Shown: piece after piece, positions 9,374-17,413 of the stretch
How positions within the stretch are numbered: the first letter of the stretch is position 1
Layout of the letters: every line of letters begins with the position of its first letter
Origin: Peribacillus frigoritolerans
GTDB lineage: Bacteria > Bacillota > Bacilli > Bacillales > DSM-1321
Reading direction: 5' to 3'
DNA length: 64,000 bases
Assembly: GCF_040250305.1 (NCBI RefSeq)
Contig: NZ_CP158190.1
Location: 2,884,001-2,948,000 of the forward strand
Program-made: the position numbers and the translations under genes
Notes under the pieces: generated by a model
What the model was told of the DNA's origin: nothing
The model's database searches: none
Seen by the model: the letters and a program-made list of their open reading frames with translations, nothing else

Positions 9374-11313
9374 TATTCGTTCACTCTCCCCCGCCTTTTT
9401 TTTGTTTGCTTCATAAAAATAGAAATGCCTAATGGAGGTACAGTTATTTCCATGCTGTATGGTTGATTATGGTATGGTTCCTTTTTGACATTAATGGGTT
9501 CTTCATTGATCTGACCCGATCCACCGAAAGCTGCTGAATCACTGCTGAAAACCTCTATATATTTGCCTTGGGATGGTACACCTATTTGATATTGAGCATG
9601 AGCCTGCGCAGAAAAATTACAGACAACGATGCAATAGTCGCCTTTCCGTTTACCTTTTCTTATAAAGGTAATGACACTCTGATTACTATTGTTCGGATCT
9701 ATCCATTCAAAACCTTCCGGGTCATGATCCAATCTCCATAAAGAGGAAGTTTGCCTATAAAAATCCTGGAGAGTACGGAAGTAATAGGCCAGCGTGTCGT
9801 GTGATTCATATTCCAAAAGCAGCCAATCCAATTGTTCCTCATCTTTCCATTCTATGAATTGGCCAAATTCACTGCCCATAAATAGAAGCTTCTTTCCAGG
9901 ATGCGTCATGAAATACCCAAAGAGCAACCGTAAATTTGCAAACTTCTGCCAGTAGTCACCTGGCATCTTATTCAATAATGACTTCTTGCCATGAACCACT
10001 TCATCATGTGAAAAGGGCAAGACGAAATTTTCTGAAAAAGCATAGAAAAATGAAAATGTTAAGAGGTTATGATGATATGGCCTTTCATGTGTTTCAAGTT
10101 TCATATAACGAAGGATATCGTTAGTCCATCCCATATTCCATTTATAATTAAAGCCCAGTCCGCCTATATCGGTAGGAGAAGTAATGAGCGGCCGGTCTGT
10201 TGCTTCTTCAGCCATCATTAATGAATTGGGATATTTTTTGAAAACCACTTCGTTAAGTTTTTGCAAAAACTGTATGGCTTCAAGGTTTTCCTCACCGCCA
10301 AACTGGTTTTTCAGCTTGACCGGCAACGGATTATCATGATTAAGATAAACCATGGACGATACCGCATCGACACGGATCCCATCTATATGGTATACATCCA
10401 TCCAAAACATAACATTTGAAATAAGGAAACTGATTACTTCCGGTTTGGTAAAATCAAAATTGTATGTCCCCCATAACGGGCGATCTGCTCTAGTGTGTTC
10501 AATTGGTTCATAGAGAGGCGTACCATCGAAACGGGAAAGTCCATGTGCGTCTTTACAAAAATGGGCGGGAACCCAGTCAAGGATCACACCTATGCCCTTT
10601 TGGTGGCAAAGGTTAATTAAATATTTAAAATCTTCAGGTGAACCGTACCGACTGGTTACCGAATAATAGCCCGTGACCTGATATCCCCACGATTTATCAA
10701 ATGGGTGTTCCATTATGGCCATGATTTCAATATGTGTAAAACTATTATCAATCACATAATCAACTAATCTATCAGCCAATTCACGGTACGTATAAAATTC
10801 GCCATCTTCTTTCTGTTTCCATGTTCCTGGGTGCACTTCATAAATGGACATGGGTTTATGATAAATGTTTTCCTTTTTCCTATCGGCTATCCACTTCGAA
10901 TCTTGCCATTCAAAATTATCCAGCTTTTTAATGACCGAGGCTGTATTTGGTCTGACTTCCGAATAAAAGGCATATGGATCGGCTTTTAGGATACGTTTAT
11001 TTCCAGGTGTATGTATTTCATATTTATAGAGTTCCCCTTCTTGTAGCCCTGGTACGAACAACACCCAGATACCTGAACGCTCGATCCGTTTCATCGCATG
11101 ATCTTTTCCGTCCCAATTATTAAAATTACCGACTACTGAAACTTGCTTCGCATGGGGGGCCCAAACGGCAAACCTTACTCCTTCATTACCTAATGATGTC
11201 ACAATGTGTGCCCCAAGCATCTTATAGCTTTCATAAAGGGTGCCTTCATGAAACAAATATAAATCGAAATCGCTTGGATAATTCTCTTGCAGCTGGTCCA
11301 TAATTGTACTCAA
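9373..11313 (-). CDS. glgB: 1,4-alpha-glucan branching enzyme (GH13)
   Basis: 646 residues. An N-terminal CBM48 ([20 protein letters not shown]) is followed by a GH13 barrel with [18 protein letters not shown] (nucleophile Asp), [10 protein letters not shown] (acid/base Glu) and [10 protein letters not shown] (third Asp), and a C-terminal beta domain. It introduces alpha-1,6 branches. I keep the TTG start at 11313 because GGAGGGG lies 5 bp upstream. It is the first gene of the glgBCDA operon. No promoter could be assigned with confidence in the 246-bp upstream gap. Confidence 0.97.
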   Translation of the reverse strand: MSTIMDQLQENYPSDFDLYLFHEGTLYESYKMLGAHIVTSLGNEGVRFAVWAPHAKQVSVVGNFNNWDGKDHAMKRIERSGIWVLFVPGLQEGELYKYEIHTPGNKRILKADPYAFYSEVRPNTASVIKKLDNFEWQDSKWIADRKKENIYHKPMSIYEVHPGTWKQKEDGEFYTYRELADRLVDYVIDNSFTHIEIMAIMEHPFDKSWGYQVTGYYSVTSRYGSPEDFKYLINLCHQKGIGVILDWVPAHFCKDAHGLSRFDGTPLYEPIEHTRADRPLWGTYNFDFTKPEVISFLISNVMFWMDVYHIDGIRVDAVSSMVYLNHDNPLPVKLKNQFGGEENLEAIQFLQKLNEVVFKKYPNSLMMAEEATDRPLITSPTDIGGLGFNYKWNMGWTNDILRYMKLETHERPYHHNLLTFSFFYAFSENFVLPFSHDEVVHGKKSLLNKMPGDYWQKFANLRLLFGYFMTHPGKKLLFMGSEFGQFIEWKDEEQLDWLLLEYESHDTLAYYFRTLQDFYRQTSSLWRLDHDPEGFEWIDPNNSNQSVITFIRKGKRKGDYCIVVCNFSAQAHAQYQIGVPSQGKYIEVFSSDSAAFGGSGQINEEPINVKKEPYHNQPYSMEITVPPLGISIFMKQTKKRRGRVNE

Positions 11314-11507
11314 TAAAACCCCTCCATCAGTATTAACTCGATAGTATTTTACCCATCCTTCCCCAGTTATTATATATATTCGGTAAAAATGGTATTAATC
11401 CTTCAAATGGAGGTGAAGTTATTGTAATAAATGCCCGTTTTTTTGATAAATAAAACATTTTTTTGCGAAAAATAGTCATTTATTGTAAAAATATTATTAT
11501 ACCAATA

Positions 11508-11538
11508 AAAACTCTTCCCATTTTTCAGGAAGAGCTTT
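11508..11538 (-). terminator. Intrinsic terminator after the GH15 gene
   Basis: Arms of 11 bp (AAAACTCTTCC with GGAAGAGCTTT, one G-U pair) and a TTTTTATT tail on the minus strand. It lies 22 bp beyond the GH15 stop and separates that gene from the glg operon, so the two are probably independent transcripts. Confidence 0.8.
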
Positions 11539-11559
11539 AAGGTATCAAGTATGAATGCT

Positions 11560-12573
11560 TCATGTTATTTGTTCAGTTCGAATACTGTGAGTCTTCGTCA
11601 AGAATAAATAGGATAATGAGACTGACCATGCCAAAGGAGTATTCCTGTTTGGTACATTACTGCCTCCTATATATAACTCGGGAACTTCCCAATTTTCCGG
11701 AATGATCATTTTCGTTTTATCTATATACTCCTTAACTTTGTTCATCATGCCAAGTTCAAGGTAGCATAAGCCCAGCCATGGAAGCCCGAAACACCATTCC
11801 GCTTCTTGACCGTCATTATAATAAAGGTCATTTTCATATCTAATGCAACCTTTTGTTCTTTCTAGGCGCTCTGTGACATTCTTCAATATTTTAAGCGCTA
11901 TTTCACGGTCTACCAGACGATAAGGATAAATTAAGGATAAAAGGGCTAAATCCGTCTCTTTTGAATAACTTTCCCTTGGAAGCAGGAAACGAAGAGTTTC
12001 TTCTCCTTTTTTAATCAGTTCTTCCTTGACGTTGACCAGCATTTTGACTGAATTCAAACCAGCAACACATGCCCCTATGCTTGAAGCATGTATTTCGATA
12101 TTCTCTTCCCACATCCCGTTATCTTCCGCTTGCCAATATTGCAGGCATTCCAAGTAACTGACCAACTTTTGAACGATCTTTAAATCACGTTGGTTTCTTA
12201 TCACCTTTTTCCCATGCCTATATCCTTCACCGACACCCCATAAAAAGGCACCTATCGCATCATTTTGGGCATGGCCCCACTCATCGGGCAGTTCTTTAAG
12301 CTCAGTGGAATACCGTGCATGGATATGTTCAAATAGAAACTGGGGTTTCTGTTCCGTATGAATATCTATCTTCCACTCATAGGATTGAAATAAGTCGAAT
12401 AAAGCATGATATGCTTTCTCATAACGACTGGACGGATCATTTATAAAAGGTATTACTGTATAAACGACATCCCTTATCCAGACATAATTATAATCATCGG
12501 AAATACTTGCAGTATATGCGCCATTAGGAAGCCGCATCCGATCAAGAACCTCTAGGGCACCATTTACATTCAT
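11560..12573 (-). CDS. Glycoside hydrolase family 15-like protein (glucoamylase / glucodextranase type)
   Basis: 337 residues with an all-alpha (alpha/alpha)6 pattern. Recognisable GH15 features are YNYVWIRDVVYTV near residues 27-39, WEENIEIHASSIGACVAGL with the catalytic-acid-type Glu near 153-171, and VPELYIGG near the end with the second Glu. Family members release glucose from alpha-glucans or resemble the phosphorylase kinase regulatory chain. It is a compact, cytosolic version without a signal peptide or the N-terminal beta domain. RBS GGAGGTG precedes ATG 12573. Next to glgBCDA, which lacks glgP, it is a candidate intracellular glycogen-degrading enzyme. Confidence 0.75.
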   Translation of the reverse strand: MNVNGALEVLDRMRLPNGAYTASISDDYNYVWIRDVVYTVIPFINDPSSRYEKAYHALFDLFQSYEWKIDIHTEQKPQFLFEHIHARYSTELKELPDEWGHAQNDAIGAFLWGVGEGYRHGKKVIRNQRDLKIVQKLVSYLECLQYWQAEDNGMWEENIEIHASSIGACVAGLNSVKMLVNVKEELIKKGEETLRFLLPRESYSKETDLALLSLIYPYRLVDREIALKILKNVTERLERTKGCIRYENDLYYNDGQEAEWCFGLPWLGLCYLELGMMNKVKEYIDKTKMIIPENWEVPELYIGGSNVPNRNTPLAWSVSLSYLFLTKTHSIRTEQIT

Positions 12574-12658
12574 TAATTGAACACCTCCATAGTTATTTGC
12601 TTATTCCCATTGTTGACAGACTCCCATTTTCTAAACGTTGGTTGTTTCATTTTTCAAT

Positions 12659-12672
12659 TAAAAGCGCTTTCA
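12659..12672 (-). promoter_or_regulatory. Candidate CcpA cre site upstream of GH15 gene
   Basis: On the minus strand TGAAAGCGCTTTTA matches the cre consensus TGWAANCGNTNWCA except at one position. It lies about 86 bp upstream of the GH15 start, a plausible position for carbon catabolite control. The rest of the 12574-12828 gap shows no gene. Confidence 0.5.
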
Positions 12673-12834
12673 ATTCAGTTATCCAAAACGACTTTTTCAG
12701 AAGTTCATTCACCATAGTTTATGTAATCACTGCCCTTTTTGATAATCAAGCTTCCAATGTTCATTAAAAAAGCGTCATTTGCCTAACCGTAATGAAGTTG
12801 CCGTTATGAAATACGTTCTTTGGAAAATAAAAAC

Positions 12835-12858
12835 CCAGTAATGGCAATCCATTACTGG
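12835..12858 (-). terminator. Terminator hairpin of the azlCD remnant
   Basis: Perfect 10-bp arms (CCAGTAATGG / CCATTACTGG) with a 4-base loop. On the minus strand it is followed by GTTTTTATTTT. It sits 36 bp past the azlD remnant and indicates the operon once ended here. Confidence 0.8.
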
Positions 12859-12893
12859 TTATATCGGCCTATCATTCAAATGTTTAGTAGTTA

Positions 12894-13091
12894 TTAAAAG
12901 AATAATCGCAATATCATCAATGAAAGCACGCCAATCATTACCGTACCCAATAGACATCTCGTAAACATCGCAACCAGGAAAGCTGGTAAAAGCTGCGGCC
13001 AATTATAAAGCATTACCCTTAATTGAAAAGACCTGTTCCGCACAATTGATGCGCCAAGGATGGGGGCAAGGCTATACCCGCTTATTTCCAT
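12894..13091 (-). pseudogene. azlD: azlD remnant: branched-chain amino acid transport subunit, internally deleted
   Basis: The open frame is 65 residues, against about 105 for AzlD. It begins MEISGYSLAPILGASIV, a normal AzlD N-terminus. It then jumps to LPAFLVAMFTRCLLGTVMIG and LSLMILRLFF, a normal AzlD C-terminus. About 40 residues covering the middle membrane segments are missing. AzlD works with AzlC as a branched-chain amino acid exporter. The upstream azlC is also broken, so I call this a pseudogene although the frame is open. Confidence 0.75.
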
Positions 13092-13094
13092 CTG

Positions 13095-13765
13095 TCAATC
13101 CTCATCGCTGAAGCTATTACCTTTGCAACTATGACGCCAGTACTGCCAGGAAAGAAGAAACCTACTGCAACATCGATTAATACGCTGCTAAAATCGACTG
13201 CAAGATCTATAAAAAGTTTTTTTACTCAATATTCACAAAACTATAAAGGCCGATGAACATGGCTGTCAGGGAGAAATCCATCCCATATTTTTCTCGGGAT
13301 TTGAAACCCATTGGCGCAAAGAACCGCCGGCATATTTGGTAGTAACCAATTTAAATAGGCTCCAGATTCAGACCTAGCATCCATTTAAAATCAAGCTGTT
13401 TCCTCTGCTGTGCCGTTGTGACGGCCACTCCAAACGTTTCTTCAGATAGTAAGGCTCCAAGTTATCAGGTATTGTTTCAAACCTTGCTGCCTGAATTACG
13501 GAGCCAATGCAGCAATAGATGACGACTGTTAACAAAAAAATCGTAAAAATCATGGACGAGACTGGATGACTAGCAGCTATCATCCCTGCCGCTATGAATT
13601 GTCCAGAGCCTGCATAGAGAAAAAAGCGACATTAGTGCCGCTTCAATTATGCTTAATCCTGATGTATTTTTCGATTACCCCTGCAGCGAAACCGATACAT
13701 TACTCCTTGCTCAAAGCATTCCCCATAATTGGAAAAGCCATCGCTTTTCCAATCCACCCTTATAT
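13095..13765 (-). pseudogene. azlC: azlC remnant with several frameshifts and stops
   Basis: Reading the minus strand in all frames recovers AzlC pieces in order: MAFPIMGNALSKE then IGFAAGVIEK; GLSIIEAALMSLF; FLYAGSGQFIAAGMIAASHP followed by VSSMIFTIFL; GMDFSLTAMFIGLYSF; and VIAKVIASAMRIDRWK-like sequence just before azlD. The pieces lie in different frames and are broken by stops. Only part of the middle remains open (13374-13583). This was the pore-forming subunit of the AzlCD exporter and is clearly non-functional. Confidence 0.8.
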
Positions 13766-13777
13766 TAATAATTTCCT

Positions 13778-14314
13778 TCAATTGCTTTTCAGCTTGCCAA
13801 GCAGAAGTGGCAACTCACTATATATTTCGATGATCTCATCTATCGGCATTCTAACTAAGCCGCTGGAGGAAGGGGCAACGAATTCCATGGATTTATTCGA
13901 TGAAGGTTCTTCTTGCAGCCCCCAAGAGATTTTTCGTAATTGACGGTATTCCTGATAAACACCCTTGCCTACAAAACAGACAAGTTTTGGTTTATACTTT
14001 TCAATTTTCCTTTTTAATTGATTCCTTCCTATTGTGTACTCTTCTTTAGTGATATCTTCCGCACCTTTTGTAGGCCTGGAAACGATATTGGTAAACCCAT
14101 AACCTAACTCCAGTAATGACGAGTCTTCAGTTGGGGCATATTTCCTTGGTGTCAGCCCGGACTCGAAGAGGATTTTCCAAAAGCGGTTGTTTGGATTCGC
14201 ATAATGATGGCCAGTCTCGCCTGAACGAATGCTTGGATTGAAACCTACGAACAATATATCCAAATTTTCCTTTAAATGATCAGAAATGCCTTCCATTTTA
14301 AAACTCCTTTTCAA
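13778..14314 (-). CDS. mug: Mismatch-specific uracil/thymine-DNA glycosylase (Mug family)
   Basis: 178 residues. It has the family motif GFNPSIRSGETGHHYANPNN at about residues 24-43; the Asn of GFNP is the water-activating residue in E. coli Mug. FWKILFESGL, the LVCFVGKGVY core strand and a C-terminal VAPSSSGLVR loop (equivalent to NPSGLNR) follow. It removes U or ethenocytosine opposite G. It overlaps no neighbour. A 10-bp hairpin (13728-13753) lies downstream but belongs to the azlC remnant sequence and lacks a T-tract. Confidence 0.88.
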   Translation of the reverse strand: MKRSFKMEGISDHLKENLDILFVGFNPSIRSGETGHHYANPNNRFWKILFESGLTPRKYAPTEDSSLLELGYGFTNIVSRPTKGAEDITKEEYTIGRNQLKRKIEKYKPKLVCFVGKGVYQEYRQLRKISWGLQEEPSSNKSMEFVAPSSSGLVRMPIDEIIEIYSELPLLLGKLKSN

Positions 14315-14495
14315 ATTTCCTATTTAATCATTGTACAAAACTGAAAAATAATTGACTACCTTTTCCGCCATTTACACAACATACACGTTTCTTGGAGAAT
14401 GAGGGATGATTGTTTCATAGTGATAACCTTATTATTGATAACATATAATTCCGCTTTTAATTTACATATAAGATAACTGCCTTTTAAACAGGAAA

Positions 14496-14535
14496 AAACC
14501 AAATTCATGTCTCTGTCTTGACATGAGTTTGGTTT
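14496..14535 (-). terminator. Strong terminator hairpin with no assigned gene
   Basis: 16-bp arms (AAACCAAATTCATGTC / GACATGAGTTTGGTTT) with an 8-base loop, followed on the minus strand by TTTTTTCC. It lies about 120 bp beyond the DUF2642 terminator. The 14315-14654 gap contains no convincing coding sequence, so this may end a short untranslated RNA or be a second terminator. Confidence 0.55.
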
Positions 14536-14654
14536 AGAAGTATCAAGAATCATAGGTGATCCCGACCTTTATTAACACAGTTCCTTTTATTTACGAGTGG
14601 AATGGCTGATTATGAAATATAAAAGGTAGGGAAACGATGCATTTTACTCGTTCA

Positions 14655-14688
14655 AAAGAAACAGCCACCTTATAGATGGCTGCTTCTT
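14655..14688 (-). terminator. Intrinsic terminator after DUF2642 gene pair
   Basis: CAGCCA/TGGCTG arms extended by flanking GAA/TTC, followed on the minus strand by TTTCTTTTG. It lies directly downstream of the second DUF2642 gene. Confidence 0.7.
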
Positions 14689-14696
14689 CATATAGC

Positions 14697-14912
14697 TTAT
14701 TGTGCGTGACTTACGCGAACATAATTTATTTGATTTAGTGGAATGGTTATGATATCTAGATTGTCTTCATAACCTGGTGACGTTTCTGTTAATCGGCAAA
14801 CATCATCAGTTACTTCATGTAACACTCCCTCGAATAAATCACTGCTCGTTGCCACTGTGACCGTGTTCCCAATGTAATGTCTTAATTGTACATAAAAAAT
14901 ACTAGCTAACAA
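14697..14912 (-). CDS. DUF2642 domain protein (second of pair)
   Basis: 71 residues using the TTG at 14912, which follows an excellent AGGGGGAG box by 6 bp. Starting further upstream would overlap the preceding gene by 44 bp. The protein is one DUF2642 unit, VQLRHYIGNTVTVATSS then GVLHEVTDDVCRL and ITIPLNQINYVRV, an Sm-like small beta fold. DUF2642 proteins are frequent in spore formers and several are spore-associated, but their molecular role is not established. It forms a two- or three-gene unit with the upstream DUF2642 gene. Confidence 0.75.
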   Translation of the reverse strand: MLASIFYVQLRHYIGNTVTVATSSDLFEGVLHEVTDDVCRLTETSPGYEDNLDIITIPLNQINYVRVSHAQ

Positions 14913-14925
14913 TGCATTCTCCCCC

Positions 14926-15234
14926 TTATATAGGCTCTCTAACAGAATTGATGGCACGGAACGGAACAAATACTACAGTTCCTGCAGTTTCAGTAATTAC
15001 AATATAATCAGTTTGAATTGAACTTAATATTCCCGTTACCGGGGCTAAATCAGTTGAAATAGTTACCGTTCTTCCTAATAATCTTCCTAAAACACTTCTC
15101 AAATCATAGTACAGATCCCCTGAAGTATCAGGTGTCCTTGGTGTTGTTTGACCATTTTCAACAAGCCATTTATAGTAAAGATAGTCGCAACTATTCTTTT
15201 TACATTGCTTCTCACTTTGCTTCTCAGTGTTCAT
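14926..15234 (-). CDS. DUF2642 domain protein (first of pair)
   Basis: 102 residues. A charged N-terminus (MNTEKQSEKQCKKNSCDYLYYKW) precedes a DUF2642 domain: LGRLLGRTVTISTDLAPVTG, then ILSSIQTDYIVITE and VVFVPFRAINSVRE. It has the same fold signature as the downstream gene but only low identity to it, so the pair is an old duplication. The 13-bp gap to the next start suggests an operon. A spore-surface role is inference from family distribution. Confidence 0.78.
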   Translation of the reverse strand: MNTEKQSEKQCKKNSCDYLYYKWLVENGQTTPRTPDTSGDLYYDLRSVLGRLLGRTVTISTDLAPVTGILSSIQTDYIVITETAGTVVFVPFRAINSVREPI

Positions 15235-15257
15235 TTTTTTACCACCTTTTTTATTGT

Positions 15258-15542
15258 CTATTTTATTACCTTCGTCATGGTTCTCTTCTTATTTCCTTCA
15301 TCCCCATGCTCGCATTTCTTTCCCTTCTCTCCTTTTTGCAACGGTCCCCCCTTCCTTATCTTTACTGCAGCACTGAACTCGTTGTCGACCGAGAATGTGA
15401 AACCTTTTATGTCCAACCGAAAATGAATTTCGATTGAATTTTTGCTGAATATTTTGCCTGGATTCGATCTCCTTGAATTCCTTGATCCACTTGATTCCTT
15501 TGAGGATCTTGACAATTTGCTGCTGCTTCTATATCGCTTCAA
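15258..15542 (-). CDS. Hypothetical protein, Ser/Arg-rich N-terminus
   Basis: 94 residues from a TTG at 15542, without a clear ribosome binding site. The first 25 residues are Ser/Arg-rich. A short beta-like stretch (IEIHFRLDIKGFTFSVDNEF) follows, then a Lys-rich tail. I do not recognise the family. It lies 24 bp upstream of the DUF2642 pair in the same direction, which is the main argument that it is real. Confidence 0.45.
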   Translation of the reverse strand: MKRYRSSSKLSRSSKESSGSRNSRRSNPGKIFSKNSIEIHFRLDIKGFTFSVDNEFSAAVKIRKGGPLQKGEKGKKCEHGDEGNKKRTMTKVIK

Positions 15543-15680
15543 AAGTAGTATATTGATGACTGATGTTTTCGGCTTGGACTAATCAACCTTTTTTTAAATT
15601 CCTTTACTTTTTTTTGAAGGTTTTACGAAATCATGTCCATTTCTTTAATGAATGAATATGATACGGTTGAGGTGATAACT

Positions 15681-15968
15681 ATGACAAACAAACAAAAAAA
15701 GGATTACATAGGCATTGTAATCCCTTCATGTCACAAAGAGTCTGCATTAAAAGCAGAATGTATGGAACAATCAAAATCCCTATTTTTCAAATATTCTCTT
15801 CCTATTAATAAAGGTTTTTCTGAAGCGGACGATACTAATTGTTGCGCACTTATAAATGAGCCAGGTTCCCACATTAAATTGTTACTTTCACCATTAAAAT
15901 CAAATAAAATTAAGCTTCATTCAATTCCTGGATCGGATGAATTTTCCCAAAGAGGTAAGGCATCATGA
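15681..15968 (+). CDS. Hypothetical protein coupled to glycosyltransferase
   Basis: 95 residues from ATG 15681, 6-8 bp after GAGGTG. An upstream in-frame ATG at 15633 lacks this site. Its stop overlaps the next start (ATGA at 15965), a classical translational-coupling arrangement. The sequence (IGIVIPSCHKESALKAECME, later KLLLSPLKSNKIKLHSIPG) matches no family I know and has no membrane segment. It is probably co-expressed with the glycosyltransferase. Confidence 0.55.
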   Translation: MTNKQKKDYIGIVIPSCHKESALKAECMEQSKSLFFKYSLPINKGFSEADDTNCCALINEPGSHIKLLLSPLKSNKIKLHSIPGSDEFSQRGKAS

Positions 15969-17110
15969 AATCCATAAGAGTCCTGATGGTGTTAGATACA
16001 ATGGATGTAAGCGGAACGGAAACGCATGTATTGAGTCTTGTGAGGGAATTACAGTCTAGAGGAATATATACAGCAGTTGTTACTGGAAAAGGCAGCATGA
16101 TTAGCCGGTTACGAGAAACGGGATGTAAAGTTCACCAAATGAATTTCCCTAAAACATTAACGATTAACTCGAATGAGGAATCTCCATTATTGAACAGCTT
16201 GGTAGAATTGTTACGAAAAGAACAGATTACACTAGTGCACGGGCACCAGATTATATCCGGCTACCTCTCTGCAAAGGCAGCTAAGCTCTCCAATATTCCC
16301 TTCGTCTTCACTCTGCACGGGACATACTTCCAGAAATCGGATATAAAAAGTGTGTTACAGTTTACAGATGCTGCGGTTGCAGTTAGTGAACCGGTAAAAA
16401 AACATATTCAGCCACTTTTCCCAAAGAATATTTCAGTCATTGCAAATGGAATTGATACAGCAGATTTTTCCCCTTCCCCTTCATTAGAATTAAGAAGAAA
16501 AATGAATATTCCCCTGAATGCAAAAGTAATTCTTTACTGCAGCAGGATAACTCGGCATAAAGCAAAGATCTGCATGCTTTTAATCAAAGCTTGCAGGGAT
16601 TTAAAATTAAAGGATATCCCCAACCTTCATGTAATCATCATCGGTAACGGCAGCCAGCTCAAGGATATTAAGAATGTGGCGGCGAGCATCCAATCTTTAT
16701 ATAAAGAAGAATTCATTCATTTCACTGGGGAACAAAAGAATGTGAAAGACTTTTATGCACTTGCAGACTATGTTGTAGGTACGGGCAGGGTTGCTTTGGA
16801 AGCAATGGCATGCGAAAGACCCGTTATTTCTTGTGGAAATCTCGGATATTTTGGGGCAGTGAATAAGAAAAACTTTCAACAAGCCTGGGAATGCTACTTT
16901 GGGGATCACGCTGCAAAACAGACTTGCAGCCAAGCCATTCTTTATCGGGACTTACGCAACCTCCATCAATCAAATGCCGGTGCTCAAACAGGCAGGGATT
17001 TAAGGAAATTGGTATTGAAACAATTCGATATTAAAAAAAATATATTACCGCTTATTGAATTATATGAAAGTACAATTCAATCATTTGAACAGCAGCAGGC
17101 CATAAATTAA
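15965..17110 (+). CDS. Glycosyltransferase family 4 (GT-B)
   Basis: 381 residues. N-terminal GT4 pattern VSGTETHVLSLVRELQSRG (residues 13-31), VHGHQIISGYLSAKAA and FTLHGTYF. The inter-domain VIANGIDTADF is followed by ILYCSRITRHKAK and the donor-site GRVALEAMACERPVISCGN, with the usual E-x7-E slightly modified. The likely role is transfer of a nucleotide-sugar to an envelope or spore-surface glycan. Its resemblance to YtcC-like spore polysaccharide enzymes and the adjacent DUF2642 genes make a spore-surface role attractive but unproven. Its 3' end is built into a 15-bp hairpin. Confidence 0.82.
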   Translation: MKSIRVLMVLDTMDVSGTETHVLSLVRELQSRGIYTAVVTGKGSMISRLRETGCKVHQMNFPKTLTINSNEESPLLNSLVELLRKEQITLVHGHQIISGYLSAKAAKLSNIPFVFTLHGTYFQKSDIKSVLQFTDAAVAVSEPVKKHIQPLFPKNISVIANGIDTADFSPSPSLELRRKMNIPLNAKVILYCSRITRHKAKICMLLIKACRDLKLKDIPNLHVIIIGNGSQLKDIKNVAASIQSLYKEEFIHFTGEQKNVKDFYALADYVVGTGRVALEAMACERPVISCGNLGYFGAVNKKNFQQAWECYFGDHAAKQTCSQAILYRDLRNLHQSNAGAQTGRDLRKLVLKQFDIKKNILPLIELYESTIQSFEQQQAIN

Positions 17111-17130
17111 TGGTTCTGCTGCTGTTCAAA
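17084..17130 (+). other. 15-bp inverted repeat spanning the glycosyltransferase stop codon
   Basis: TTTGAACAGCAGCAG (17084-17098) pairs perfectly with CTGCTGCTGTTCAAA (17116-17130). The TAA stop lies in the 17-base loop. No T-tract follows, so it is not a normal terminator. It could protect the mRNA 3' end. Confidence 0.6.
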
Positions 17131-17326
17131 CTCTCACGATGGCCATCTTTAGTATAAGGGTTCTATTGATTCTTTATTAGGGGAATTAACTACATAGATA
17201 TTGGCGGCATAAATCTCTCGATTAAAAACAGCCAATAAATGGTTCTAGAAAATGAATGAATCTATTAAATAGAGTTTAGAACAATATTAAAATTTAAAGG
17301 CGGAATCCCATTTGTCAAATGGCTTT

Positions 17327-17359
17327 ACTCGTAGGTATTTATGTACCTACGAGTTTTTA
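17327..17359 (+). terminator. Intrinsic terminator, plus strand
   Basis: Perfect 11-bp arms (ACTCGTAGGTA / TACCTACGAGT), a 6-base loop and a TTTTTAT tail on the plus strand. It lies about 215 bp beyond the glycosyltransferase and is the likely end of that transcript. No gene is seen in 17131-17326. Confidence 0.8.
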
Positions 17360-17413
17360 TGTTACGTATCGCAATATACTTTTGAGTAAATTCGCTTCTA
17401 TCAAACTCGGGGT

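Noticed and set aside
13728..13753. ATTGGAAAAG/CTTTTCCAAT hairpin as terminator of mug
   Set aside because: It lacks a T-tract and coincides with the azlC remnant's N-terminal coding sequence.
14356..14553. 65-codon minus-strand frame (MILDTSKPNSCQDRD...)
   Set aside because: Its 5' part is the 16-bp terminator hairpin, and the composition is not protein-like.
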